A DNA stretch of 64,000 nt from Halobacillus dabanensis (GTDB lineage: Bacteria > Bacillota > Bacilli > Bacillales > Halobacillaceae), in contig NZ_FOSB01000013.1 in NCBI RefSeq assembly GCF_900114165.1, positions 47,983-111,982 of the forward strand, written 5' to 3'. The translations under genes were made by a program, and so were the position numbers. This document shows, one piece after another, positions 8,244-16,757 of this stretch. The notes beneath the pieces are model-generated. The model did not search any database, was not told where the DNA came from, and saw only the letters and a program-made list of their open reading frames with translations. Position 1 is the stretch's first letter. Each line of letters begins with the position of its first letter.

Positions 8244-9194
8244 GTGCAACTCCAGGGCATTCATCACGTATCCGCAATTACTGCAAACGCAAAGCGTAAC
8301 TATGATTTTTATACAAAAGTATTAGGAATGAGATTAGTTAAGAAAACAGTAAACCAGGATGCACCATCTATGTATCACCTATTTTATGCTGATGAGCAAG
8401 GCCGTCCAGGTACAGATTTGACGTTTTTCGAAATACACAGAGCTGGTAACACTTACCCAGGATCACGCAGTATATCAACAACTTCCCTGAGAGTGAAAAA
8501 CGACGAAGCACTAACATACTGGCAAAAAAGGCTGGAAGAACATGATATCGATTTGGATCCTATAAAAGAGCGATTAGGAAGGAAAACTTTAGCCTTTCGT
8601 GATCCCGAGGGACAACGATTGATTCTTGTTTCCGATGAACAAAATAAAGGAGTGGATGCTGGCGAACCCTGGGATCATTCTCCAGTACCCAAGGAATATG
8701 GCATAACCGGTCTAGGTCCAATTCATCTTACAGTGACAGAAGCAGAAAAAACGGAAAAAGTCCTCCTCGATATATTAGGATTTCGTAAAAAAGGAAGTTA
8801 TGACCAATGGACTGTTTATGAGACAGGAAAAGGGGGCACAGGAGCAGAGGTACATGTAGAAGAACAACCGGATGCTCAACCTGAAAAGCCTGGCCGGGGA
8901 AGTGTCCACCACGTAGCCTTCCGTGTGGATAATGAAGAAGAATTAAAAAAGTGGCAAGAAATAATCGAGGCTTCTGGATTCCCCAATTCAGGGCTGGTCG
9001 ACCGTTATTACTTCAAGTCCTTATACTTCCGAGAAGCTAACCACATCCTTTTTGAATTGGCTACAGATGGACCTGGTTTTGCAACAGACGAAGACATGAA
9101 TCATCTCGGTGAAACACTTGCTCTTCCCCCATTCTTAGAACATAAACGAGAGGAAATCGAGGAAAGCTTAACGCCTCTAGACACTTCCCGTTAA
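8244..9194 (+). CDS. mhqO: Ring-cleaving (extradiol) dioxygenase, MhqO-like
   Basis: 316 residues, two glyoxalase/VOC modules. Metal-ligand regions are GIHHVSAI at the N-terminus, GSVHHVAF in the second module and ILFELATDGPGF near the C-terminus. Family members open hydroquinone or catechol rings with Fe(II), detoxifying quinones. In-frame ATGs at 8223 and 8238 are too close to or upstream of the GGGAGG at 8231-8236; the GTG at 8244 has the right spacing and gives MQLQGIHHVSA, the usual family start. The MhqR-like operator supports the assignment. MhqE or MhqA paralogues are alternatives. Confidence 0.82.
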   Translation: MQLQGIHHVSAITANAKRNYDFYTKVLGMRLVKKTVNQDAPSMYHLFYADEQGRPGTDLTFFEIHRAGNTYPGSRSISTTSLRVKNDEALTYWQKRLEEHDIDLDPIKERLGRKTLAFRDPEGQRLILVSDEQNKGVDAGEPWDHSPVPKEYGITGLGPIHLTVTEAEKTEKVLLDILGFRKKGSYDQWTVYETGKGGTGAEVHVEEQPDAQPEKPGRGSVHHVAFRVDNEEELKKWQEIIEASGFPNSGLVDRYYFKSLYFREANHILFELATDGPGFATDEDMNHLGETLALPPFLEHKREEIEESLTPLDTSR

Positions 9195-9228
9195 GAATCA
9201 GCAACTTCTTCTTAAGCTATACGACGGT

Positions 9229-9703
9229 ATTCTTGAAGACTCAATTTCGAGACTTTTGTTTAAGTGGATAAGGCTGCGGGGAATAACTCGCTTTCCGCGG
9301 GAGCGCGTTGAGCCTCCTCGGACACTGCGTCCTGCTGGGTCTCACCTAGCACTTTTTTCCCACAGGAGTCTCGCCATTCCCCTCCGCCCCTTGCCATATG
9401 AGTTGCTCGTAATCGCCCTACAATACCCCGCCATAAATGGACGGAGAATAGCATTTCCAGCCTGTGATTACAGCAATTTCACCTACATTTAGCTCCCTTT
9501 ACATGAAGGTGGTTTCGAGTATCATTCTACCGTATGGTGGTCTGGAAAACGGGGAGACTCCTGTGGATGAACATGATAGGTGAGATCCCGGAAGACGAAG
9601 TCTGAGGAAGCTCACCACATGCCCACGGAAATGACCCGTTTTCCAGACCACCATCTTCCCACACAAAAGTCTCGAAACCGAGTCTTACGGAATAGGGAGC
9701 TTA
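9229..9703. repeat. Dispersed intergenic repeat, copy 2 (two units, inverted to copy 1)
   Basis: It begins ATTCTTGAAGACTCAATT and ends with the matching inverted end followed by AGGGAGCTT. Almost the whole length reads as the reverse complement of 5707-6174, including the central link with GGGAGCTAAATGTAGGTG in copy 1 and its complement here. Short ORFs across it (9256-9492 plus, 9260-9454 minus, 9580-9771 plus) are not real genes. Confidence 0.85.
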
Positions 9704-9723
9704 TGTTGAACAATGAGAGCTAC

Positions 9724-9756
9724 AAAAACGGAATGGCTTTATGCCATTCCGTTTTT
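9724..9756 (-). terminator. Terminator of the aconitase gene
   Basis: A perfect 14-bp stem (9724-9737 with 9743-9756) containing AAAAACGGAATGGC and its complement, loop TTTAT. The A-run on the plus strand gives the U-tail for the leftward aconitase gene; it may also act rightward. Confidence 0.85.
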
Positions 9757-9759
9757 GGA

Positions 9760-11715
9760 TTAATCCTCTAATCGATTTTTCACCCAGTTGATCAAACCGC
9801 CCATTTGCATAATTTCAATTTGACGATCAGAAAGGGCATGCTCGAGCTTCAAAGTCTTGTCTTTGCCTTTGATCTCCACCTCTATTTGAGAAGATTGTTT
9901 AATCTTATCACGCAGACCTTTGAATACTAAAACGTCACCTTGTTCAAGTTCCTCCAAATCTTTCCCATCTACAAAAGTAAGTGGTAAGACACCGAAGTTG
10001 GCCAAGTTTTGCCAGTGAATCCGAGCAAAGTCTTTGACGATTGCGACCTTAAGCCCCAAATATTTTGGTGCTAACGCTGCGTGCTCACGACTTGATCCCT
10101 GACCATAGTTCATACCAGCGACAACCGCATGGCCGCCTTGCTCCCTTATTTCCATTGCCCGATCATGATAGGTTTCATCGACAATTTCAAATGTGAACTT
10201 ACTGATTTCCGGGAGATTACTTCGATATGGCAGGACACGTGCACCACCTGCTAATATTTCATCTGTTGAAATGTCATCTCCCATCTTCAATAATACAGGA
10301 AGTTCCATGTCGTTCGGAAGCTCATCCATTTCAGGAATGGAAGCAACGTTTGGACCTTTTACAAGCTCAACATCTTTTGCTTCTTCAAGTGGAAGTGGTT
10401 CGTCGAGCAGTCTAGTATCTACAGTCGGATTATCTAAATCCTTCACGTCAGGGAAATCAAAACCAGCCTTCCGCGGGTCCGTAATTTTTCCGTTCAATGC
10501 AGAGACAGCAGCTGTTTCCGGACTGCTCAGGAACACACTGTCTTCTTTAGTACCGGAACGTCCTGGGAAGTTCCGTGGTGTAGTTCGCAAACTATTTCTA
10601 CCTGTAGCTGGTGCCTGCCCCATTCCGATACAACCATTACAGCCAGCCTGGTGTAAGCGACCACCCGCCTGCAGGAAGTTTGCGATATGTCCCTCTTGAG
10701 ATAAATCAATCAACATCTGTCTGGATGTCGGGTTGAGGTCGAACGAAACACCATCCGCAATGTGACGTCCTTCTACTATTTTGGATGCGATGGCAAAATC
10801 ACGGTATCCTGGGTTTGCCGAAGAACCAATGTAGGATTGATAAATCGGTTCGCCTTCTATTTCTTCAATAGGCACCACATTCCCTGGACTTGAAGGCTTC
10901 GCTACCATCGGCCCTAAAGATGATAGATCGAGCTCATCGTGGACATCATACTTGGCATCATCGTCAGCAATTAGTTCTACCCATTCATCTTCTCTTCCCT
11001 GGAGCTTCATAAAGCGCTTCGTCTCTTCATCAGAAGGGAAGACTGTCCCTGTCGCTCCCAGCTCAGCTCCCATGTTAGCGATAACGTGACGATCCATAGC
11101 TGTTAAGTTTTTCAATCCTGGGCCGTAATATTCAAAAACGTGGTTGACGCCACCTTTCACTCCGTGTCTTCTCAACATTTCTAAAATGGCATCTTTAGCG
11201 CTGACCCAATCCGGGAGTTCTCCACTGACTTTGACTCCCCAAACTTTTGGCATTTTCACATAAAATGGCTCACCAGCAATTGCCATAGCGACATCAATCC
11301 CGCCTGCTCCCATTGCAAGCATTCCCATACATCCATTAGCACACGTATGACTGTCAGAACCTAGTAAAGTCTTACCTGGCTTCGCTAAGCGTTGCATATG
11401 GACCGGGTGACTGACCCCATTTCCTGGACGGCTGAAGTGTAACCCGAATCGTTTAGCCGCACTTTCTAGAAAAAGGTGGTCATCAGGATTTTTACTATCC
11501 TCCTGAATTAAGTTATGGTCAACATATTGAGCTGAGGCTTCTGTTTTAGCACGCTCAATTCCCATCGCTTCAAGCTCCAGCATAACCATTGTCCCTGTAG
11601 CATCTTGTGTAAGCGTTTGATCAATTTTTAAACCGATTTCAGATCCCGGAATCATCTCTCCTTCCACCAAATGGTCTTTAATCAATTTTTGTGTGACATT
11701 ATAACCCACACCCAT
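9760..11715 (-). CDS. Aconitate hydratase, short (Aquifex/Desulfovibrio) type
   Basis: 651 residues, much shorter than the ~900-residue AcnA of Bacillus. Iron-sulfur ligands are in GSDSHTCANG (first Cys) and GCNGCIGMG (two Cys). The swivel domain near the C-terminus shows DDISTDEILAGG and GMNYGQGSSREHAALAP. It converts citrate to isocitrate in the TCA cycle. The ATG follows GGAGG at 11719-11723. It is a single gene with its own terminator. The short type resembles the TIGR01342-like group. A relative such as homoaconitase or 2-methylisocitrate dehydratase is less likely. Confidence 0.88.
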   Translation of the reverse strand: MGVGYNVTQKLIKDHLVEGEMIPGSEIGLKIDQTLTQDATGTMVMLELEAMGIERAKTEASAQYVDHNLIQEDSKNPDDHLFLESAAKRFGLHFSRPGNGVSHPVHMQRLAKPGKTLLGSDSHTCANGCMGMLAMGAGGIDVAMAIAGEPFYVKMPKVWGVKVSGELPDWVSAKDAILEMLRRHGVKGGVNHVFEYYGPGLKNLTAMDRHVIANMGAELGATGTVFPSDEETKRFMKLQGREDEWVELIADDDAKYDVHDELDLSSLGPMVAKPSSPGNVVPIEEIEGEPIYQSYIGSSANPGYRDFAIASKIVEGRHIADGVSFDLNPTSRQMLIDLSQEGHIANFLQAGGRLHQAGCNGCIGMGQAPATGRNSLRTTPRNFPGRSGTKEDSVFLSSPETAAVSALNGKITDPRKAGFDFPDVKDLDNPTVDTRLLDEPLPLEEAKDVELVKGPNVASIPEMDELPNDMELPVLLKMGDDISTDEILAGGARVLPYRSNLPEISKFTFEIVDETYHDRAMEIREQGGHAVVAGMNYGQGSSREHAALAPKYLGLKVAIVKDFARIHWQNLANFGVLPLTFVDGKDLEELEQGDVLVFKGLRDKIKQSSQIEVEIKGKDKTLKLEHALSDRQIEIMQMGGLINWVKNRLED

Positions 11716-12014
11716 TCCTCCTTCTCGCTTTTAATCGCTGACGTTCTTGGTGAAAATAAATTTTCCCTGTACTTTTTATACCCTTAATGTTGTATGATTA
11801 CTCATAGATCCCAAATTTACCCTTTTCAACATCCAAAAACTTGAAATCTATGAAAGTCCCACTTCCAAAGTCCCCTTAAAGGCTTAAAAAATTCATGACT
11901 TGGGAAACTATTGAATATTGTTGAAAATAGCAGAACGAACATGTATTCTAAAGATAGATTTGAAAGAGCAAACACTCTGGCAAATCGACAGTTGATCAAC
12001 TAGGTGTGTGGAAA
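11716..12014. other. Divergent intergenic region, aconitase / NprR-like regulator
   Basis: About 300 AT-rich bases holding both promoters. I see no small gene and no convincing operator. AGGTG at 12002-12006 is the ribosome site for the regulator. Confidence 0.5.
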
Positions 12015-13295
12015 ATGGAATATGGTAAAGTGCTTCGATTCCATCGTGTAAAACAAGGGCTGACACAAAATCAGCTTGCAGATGGAATAATCTCACCAGC
12101 GTACCTATCTAAGATTGAGAACGACCAAACCGTTCCTGCGTTCGAGGTACTTGAGCACCTTTACGAACGTCTCGGTCTTGATTTTCACGACTCTTCTTAT
12201 AACCACCCTTCAAAAGAAAAGTTGAAGGAATGGTATGAACTCATTGTCTTCAAAAAAAACGAAGAGTCAAGAAAGTGTATGGAAGAACTCATTCAACAAA
12301 AAGATACGCTCAATAACCATCATTTGTATATATTTTTTGAATTGTTTCGCATTCGCCATCTGCTGTTAGAAAACGAGGTGGAGAAGGCTTATGAAGCTTG
12401 GAAAGATATCCGTCAATATGAGGATACATTTGATGAAGAGATGGAGTATTATTTCCATTTAGGATCAGGGCTTGTCCTTTATTACCAGGGAGATTACGAA
12501 AATTCCTACCTCCAATTGATGGAAGCAAAGAATCACAGTGTTTCTATCAATTTAGAAGATTGGGAGGAAAGTGATTTATACTATCTTCTTGCATTAAGTG
12601 CCAGCCAAGCGAACAATATTTCTGCTTCTATTTTCAATGCTGATCAAGCATTGACCATTTTCCAGAAGCAATACAACTTGGTCAAAAGCGCTGATTGCCA
12701 TATTTTATTAGGCATCAATTACGGAAGATTGAAAAATTACGGCAAAGCACTCGAAAACTATCACTTGGTAAGTAAGATTGCTACCCAAACGAAAGACTAT
12801 TACCAATTGGGTTTGGTCTATCACAACATAGGAGTAATCGAGTCTAGAAGAGGAAATTATGAAGCTGCACTAATGAATTATAAAAGGAGTTTTTCGTATA
12901 AGTCAAAAACAGCTTCAGTCCATGAAATCTTCGAAACAATTTATTGCTTAATACTTGAATATTATAAATTAAATGAATTAGAAGATTGTAGCAAATGGAT
13001 AAATGAAGGTTTTTCTTATCTAAATTCCTCTATAAATGATACAACTACAGATGAAATTCACCTAAACATTTATACAATGTTAATTAATAAAGATAATAAC
13101 GCTGCTCATTATCTAGAAGGTGTTGCAATCCCTCACTTTCTGGAGAGAAAACAACATCGTTTTGTTATTAGATATTGTCTTATTTTATCAGAATTATTAG
13201 AAGCTGAAAGAAGCTATAAAAAATCTTCTAAATACTTAAGGTTAGCAATTGATTTGTTAAATAAATATTCGAACTTAGGAGGTATGATATTATGA
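12015..13295 (+). CDS. NprR-like TPR quorum-sensing regulator (RRNPP family)
   Basis: 426 residues. An N-terminal XRE HTH (residues ~1-60, LTQNQLADGIISPAYLSKIEN) is followed by a helical array of TPR repeats; clear ones are NYGKALENYHLVSKIA and NYEAALMNYKRSF. This is the NprR/PlcR/AimR layout, in which a re-imported peptide binds the TPR groove. A GTG at 12006 is in frame; AGGTG at 12002-12006 favours the ATG at 12015. The stop codon overlaps the start of a 40-codon secreted propeptide gene (ATGA at 13292-13295), as expected for a regulator-pheromone cassette. The targets are unknown. Confidence 0.82.
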   Translation: MEYGKVLRFHRVKQGLTQNQLADGIISPAYLSKIENDQTVPAFEVLEHLYERLGLDFHDSSYNHPSKEKLKEWYELIVFKKNEESRKCMEELIQQKDTLNNHHLYIFFELFRIRHLLLENEVEKAYEAWKDIRQYEDTFDEEMEYYFHLGSGLVLYYQGDYENSYLQLMEAKNHSVSINLEDWEESDLYYLLALSASQANNISASIFNADQALTIFQKQYNLVKSADCHILLGINYGRLKNYGKALENYHLVSKIATQTKDYYQLGLVYHNIGVIESRRGNYEAALMNYKRSFSYKSKTASVHEIFETIYCLILEYYKLNELEDCSKWINEGFSYLNSSINDTTTDEIHLNIYTMLINKDNNAAHYLEGVAIPHFLERKQHRFVIRYCLILSELLEAERSYKKSSKYLRLAIDLLNKYSNLGGMIL

Positions 13296-13414
13296 AAAAG
13301 TTAATAGGTTTTGTAGCTATACTTGGTATTGTTTTTTCTTTAGCAGCAAATGTTTCATACACTGATACTGCTGAAGAATCTCATCCTCGACCACTAGTTG
13401 TGGATGAAATTTAA
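13292..13414 (+). CDS. Secreted signalling propeptide (NprX/PapR-like pheromone precursor)
   Basis: 40 residues: MKK, a hydrophobic core LIGFVAILGIVFSLAA, then a polar tail ending HPRPLVVDEI. AGGAGGT at 13277-13283 is an excellent ribosome site and the start overlaps the regulator's stop by four bases. Size and layout match exported pheromone precursors such as NprX and PapR, in which the active peptide is cut from the C-terminal end. The mature peptide cannot be read from sequence; a piece of the last 5-10 residues is the natural candidate. Confidence 0.72.
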   Translation: MKKLIGFVAILGIVFSLAANVSYTDTAEESHPRPLVVDEI

Positions 13415-13482
13415 TTTTGTGTGTTAATTCCAATTAACATAAATTAACACCTCCCCTAATCCTATACCTATACAAACTTTTG

Positions 13483-13512
13483 CCTCTACTTTAATAGTAG
13501 AGGTCTTTTTTT
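13483..13512 (+). terminator. Terminator after the regulator-propeptide cassette
   Basis: 8-bp stem CCTCTACT/AGTAGAGG with loop TTAAT and a long T-run. A weaker inverted repeat GTGTTAATT/AATTAACAC lies just upstream (13421-13450). Confidence 0.82.
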
Positions 13513-13563
13513 ATTCCTAACAGAATAGCTCTGCTTCACTTCCAAAGAAACAGAGCTTTCTTT

Positions 13564-14970
13564 TTATGACTGTTCTAATTTATCGCGTTCTTTCCAGGCG
13601 GAAAATCCACCTTTCAAGTTCAAGACATCTTTATGACCATAAGCTTGCAACAAACTTGACGCTATGGCCGACCTTACACCTGACTGGCAGTGGACGATTG
13701 GTGTACGGCCAGAAGGAACTTCATCGAGGCTCTCCTTCAATTTCCCTAACATGATGTGATAGGCGCCATCTATGTGGTCATCATCCCATTCACTATTATT
13801 TCTCACGTCGATGATTACGTAATCATCATGATCTTTGTAGTGCTTAGCAAGTTCTTCCGGGGTAATGCTTTCATAGGTTTCCATCCCTCCATAGGCTTCC
13901 AGTTCTGCCATATCCACATACCCGACGAGGTTATCCAAACCGATGGATTCTAAAGAGAGCTTCGTTTGTGATATTTGTTTTTCTGGTCCCACGAGGATGA
14001 TTTTTTGATCATAATCTACTAACCACCCCGCCCAATTAGTGAAAGAGCGATTATAAGGAATGTTGATGGTTCCACTTATATGGCCTGCTGCAAACTCTGA
14101 GGATTTTCTTGTATCAATAATCACATAGGAACTGTTGTGGTAATCTTCTATATCCCGAAGTGCTATTTGCTTGATTTCACGTTCCTTTTCCAGGGATGGA
14201 CCTTGTTTATTCATCTTTTTCATCATAGCAAAATACTTCGGCGGTTCAGGTTGACCTTGGAGCAACTCTTCGGTAAATGAACTCTCATCGATGCATTTCA
14301 ATGCCCAGTTATTTTCTTTTTCATAACCTACTGTGGAAGATGGAACAGCTCCTAAAGATTTTCCACACGAACTTCCAGCTCCATGCCCTGGCCAAATTTG
14401 CACGTAATCCGGCAGTTTTTTGAATCGTTGAACAGATCGAAACATTTGTTCCGCACCCTTATCGGCTGTTCCTTCTGCTCCTGCCGACTTTTCTAATAAG
14501 TCAGGCCGTCCAACATCGCCTACAAAAACAAAATCTCCTGTAAAAACACCCATAGGGACAGTCGATCCTCCACCTTCATCAGTCAGTAAAAAGGATAGGC
14601 TCTCGGGTGTATGACCTGGTGTATGGATGACATCGATCCTGATATTACCAACGTAAATCTCGTCCCCATCTTTGACTAATTGATGCTCAATTTCATTCAA
14701 GTATTGATATTTCCAGTCTTCATCTCCTTCGTCGGAAACGTAAAGTTTAGCTCCTTTTTCGTTCGCCAGCTCTCTTGCTCCTGAAAGAAAATCCGCATGT
14801 ATATGTGTTTCTGCTGCTTTTGAAAGATTAAACCCCTCTTTTTTTGCTGTTTCATAATAAGCAGTAAGGTCTCTGGCGGGATCGATCACTATCGCTTCTC
14901 CTGTCTTTTGGCATCCGATCATATAAGACATTTGTGCTAATCCTTCATCAAAATAAGATTTAAAAAACAT
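13564..14970 (-). CDS. cstB: CstB-like persulfide dioxygenase/sulfurtransferase
   Basis: 468 residues in three domains. A metallo-beta-lactamase domain (1 to ~240) has ETHE1-type metal motifs: THIHADFLSG, HTPGHTPES, GDFVFVGDVGRPDL and WPGHGAGSSCG. The first rhodanese domain has no catalytic Cys (IILVGPEK in the loop), so it is a pseudo-rhodanese. The second has an active loop VHCQSGVRS. This matches Staphylococcus aureus CstB, which oxidises low-molecular-weight persulfides to thiosulfate. The ATG follows GGAGGG. No CsoR/CstR repressor or TauE-like gene is adjacent, unlike the S. aureus cst operon. Confidence 0.86.
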   Translation of the reverse strand: MFFKSYFDEGLAQMSYMIGCQKTGEAIVIDPARDLTAYYETAKKEGFNLSKAAETHIHADFLSGARELANEKGAKLYVSDEGDEDWKYQYLNEIEHQLVKDGDEIYVGNIRIDVIHTPGHTPESLSFLLTDEGGGSTVPMGVFTGDFVFVGDVGRPDLLEKSAGAEGTADKGAEQMFRSVQRFKKLPDYVQIWPGHGAGSSCGKSLGAVPSSTVGYEKENNWALKCIDESSFTEELLQGQPEPPKYFAMMKKMNKQGPSLEKEREIKQIALRDIEDYHNSSYVIIDTRKSSEFAAGHISGTINIPYNRSFTNWAGWLVDYDQKIILVGPEKQISQTKLSLESIGLDNLVGYVDMAELEAYGGMETYESITPEELAKHYKDHDDYVIIDVRNNSEWDDDHIDGAYHIMLGKLKESLDEVPSGRTPIVHCQSGVRSAIASSLLQAYGHKDVLNLKGGFSAWKERDKLEQS

Positions 14971-15083
14971 CGCAAGCCCTCCATATGCAATTTATCCTTA
15001 CTATGTAACATACCCGCACACGTATAAAGGAAACATAATCCCTCTTAGTATTTCCCCTTTTTCAAATCAAATCCTCCAAAAAA

Positions 15084-15378
15084 CGCTCCCTATTCTTTAT
15101 CTCGAAATAACCTTCAAGTAAAGGGAGCATAATGTAAGTGAAAGTGTGGTGATTACGGCTAATTGTTATTCTCCCTCTCCTTATGGCAGGGTTATTGTTA
15201 TGCGATTTCGAGTAACTCATACGGCAAGGGTCTTGGGGGAAGGAGCGAGGCGAGACCCCGCAAGGCTTTAGCCTGAGGAAGCTTGCCAGTTCCCTCGCAG
15301 GAAAGCGAGTCCTTCCCCCCACGACCCTTAAACTCCCACAAACATCTCGAAATCGAGTCTTCAAGAATACTGCCATAT
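15084..15378. repeat. Dispersed intergenic repeat, copy 3
   Basis: One full unit plus part of the link. The right end TCTCGAAATCGAGTCTTC (from 15345) is the cleanest example of the family terminus. The left end is shortened (ATTCTTTATCTCGAAATA near 15092). Two ORFs read across it on the minus strand (15062-15376 and 15198-15428) are not supported. Confidence 0.82.
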
Positions 15379-15403
15379 AGTTTAATAGTTAGGAGACACA
15401 ATG

Positions 15404-15439
15404 AAAAAGAGCAGGAGTGTGAGTACACTACTGCTCTTT
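15404..15439 (-). terminator. Terminator of the DUF6933 gene, overlapping its stop codon
   Basis: Stem AAAGAGCAG (15406-15414) with CTGCTCTTT (15431-15439); the minus-strand T-run lies at 15404-15408. The DUF6933 stop codon is inside the loop side of the hairpin. Confidence 0.75.
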
Positions 15440-15937
15440 AAAATAGTTAATAAACGCCTTATGAGGGAATGTGTGCTCTAAATTTAAGAACGGTAAATCC
15501 TTATTACTGGACTCATTGATTTTAGCTGCATCAATCTCTTCATAGGTTTGACCCTGAACAGAATCCTCAGCGAAAAATTTGATTTCCTTCATCATTCCTA
15601 AAACCTTACGACTTTTCGTTTTTGTAAAAACAACCTCATCCGCCTTATCCAGCACTTTATCTGCTACCTCTTTTTCAATATCTAATAACTGGAAAAGTTG
15701 CTTTAGTGAGCCTTTGATGACACTGTCCAAATGTTCAAACTGCTGTTTTCTCAACCCGAATAATGTCAAATTCAGACCTGTTGCATTATTCATAAGGATT
15801 AAACATTTTCTGCGGTTCAGGGTAACGATATTTGCGTGCCATTGGTATATCTCTGGCACTTCATTGTACTCTTCCACATCCTCTATAGGTTTAGTCAATT
15901 CATTTTGCAACTTTTTTGTAGCTCCGATTACGAACAA
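15428..15937 (-). CDS. DUF6933 domain protein
   Basis: 169 residues, soluble, no signal. The sequence opens MFVIGATKKLQNEL and contains YQWHANIVTLNRRKCLILMN, which I recognise as the DUF6933 hallmark. The function of the family is unknown. A GTG at 15946 is in frame, but AGGTGG at 15943-15948 overlaps it and is well spaced for the TTG at 15937. It stands alone between a repeat copy and the trehalose operon. Confidence 0.7.
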   Translation of the reverse strand: MFVIGATKKLQNELTKPIEDVEEYNEVPEIYQWHANIVTLNRRKCLILMNNATGLNLTLFGLRKQQFEHLDSVIKGSLKQLFQLLDIEKEVADKVLDKADEVVFTKTKSRKVLGMMKEIKFFAEDSVQGQTYEEIDAAKINESSNKDLPFLNLEHTFPHKAFINYFKEQ

Positions 15938-15986
15938 TCCATCCACCTCATTATCAGTTGTCTTGCTCCTATTTTAACGTTTTCGT

Positions 15987-16027
15987 GTAAAAAAACAAAG
16001 AAGATATAAAACACCCTTCTTCGTTTA
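15987..16027 (-). terminator. Terminator of the trehalose operon
   Basis: On the minus strand AAACGAAGAAG pairs with CTTCTTTGTTT (one G-U pair) and is followed by a T-run. It lies directly after the treR stop. Confidence 0.72.
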
Positions 16028-16741
16028 AACTTTCGTTCGTCTGGCAAAATCGACGAATTGAAATTTATCCGGTCTATGACGGGATTCCGTGAATTGGAAA
16101 GCAGTCGTATCGGCTAAATACACATAACTCCGGATGACAACCACTTGCTGATGTCCTTTCAAATCGAGAAACTCCTGATCTTCTTCTGTCACTGTCTCGA
16201 CCACGATCTCTTTCTTTGCAAAACTGATTTCAAGGCCCAGTTCATTTTCAATGTATTCATAAAGAGAGTTTTTTGCAATTTCTTTAGTCAAGTCAGGCAC
16301 AGTATCTTGCAGAATATAATCTTTATCTAAAATGATCCGCTCTCCTCCTATTTCCCTGGAACGAACCACCTTCCATACATGGGAAGCCGGATCACAATTC
16401 AATTGTGTGCACACTTGAGAACTCCCTTTATTAAGCGTAAGTTCATGGACATGGGTACGGAAGCTTTTCCCTAAGCGTTCCGATAACTCTTTGAAGCTCG
16501 TTAAGCCTGATACGGGAAATTCAAACTTGTCTCGATCTAGAACGACAGACCCTTTTCCTCGGACTTTTTGAATATAACCATTCTGCGAAAGTAAATTTAA
16601 AGCTTTCCGGATTGTTTCTCTCGATGTTTGGAAGTGACGACTCAGTTCGTGTTCAGAAAGGAGAGTATCCCCTGAGGAATACTCTCCTTTCTGTATATCT
16701 TTGACAATTTTGTTGTAAATCTCAACATACTTATTTTTCAT
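16025..16741 (-). CDS. treR: Trehalose operon repressor TreR (GntR family)
   Basis: 238 residues, the same length as B. subtilis TreR. The N-terminal winged HTH (SEHELSRHFQTSRETIRKAL) is followed by a UTRA effector domain; FPVSGLTSFKEL and FTESRHRPDKF are strongly TreR-like. It represses the operon until trehalose-6-phosphate binds. The start is the ATG at 16741 (MKNKYVEIYNKI), not the longer frame that runs back into treA. It is the last gene of the operon, 16 bases after treA, and probably controls itself through the operators near 20.43-20.47 kb. Confidence 0.93.
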   Translation of the reverse strand: MKNKYVEIYNKIVKDIQKGEYSSGDTLLSEHELSRHFQTSRETIRKALNLLSQNGYIQKVRGKGSVVLDRDKFEFPVSGLTSFKELSERLGKSFRTHVHELTLNKGSSQVCTQLNCDPASHVWKVVRSREIGGERIILDKDYILQDTVPDLTKEIAKNSLYEYIENELGLEISFAKKEIVVETVTEEDQEFLDLKGHQQVVVIRSYVYLADTTAFQFTESRHRPDKFQFVDFARRTKV

Positions 16742-16757
16742 TCCACGTCCCCAACCT

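Noticed and set aside
10193..10699. 168-codon ORF antisense to aconitase
   Set aside because: Shadow frame; serine/proline-rich translation typical of antisense reading.
15401..15481. Short plus-strand ORF (MKKSRSVSTLLLF...) with an AGGAG before it
   Set aside because: It lies on the terminator hairpin and antisense to the end of the DUF6933 gene.
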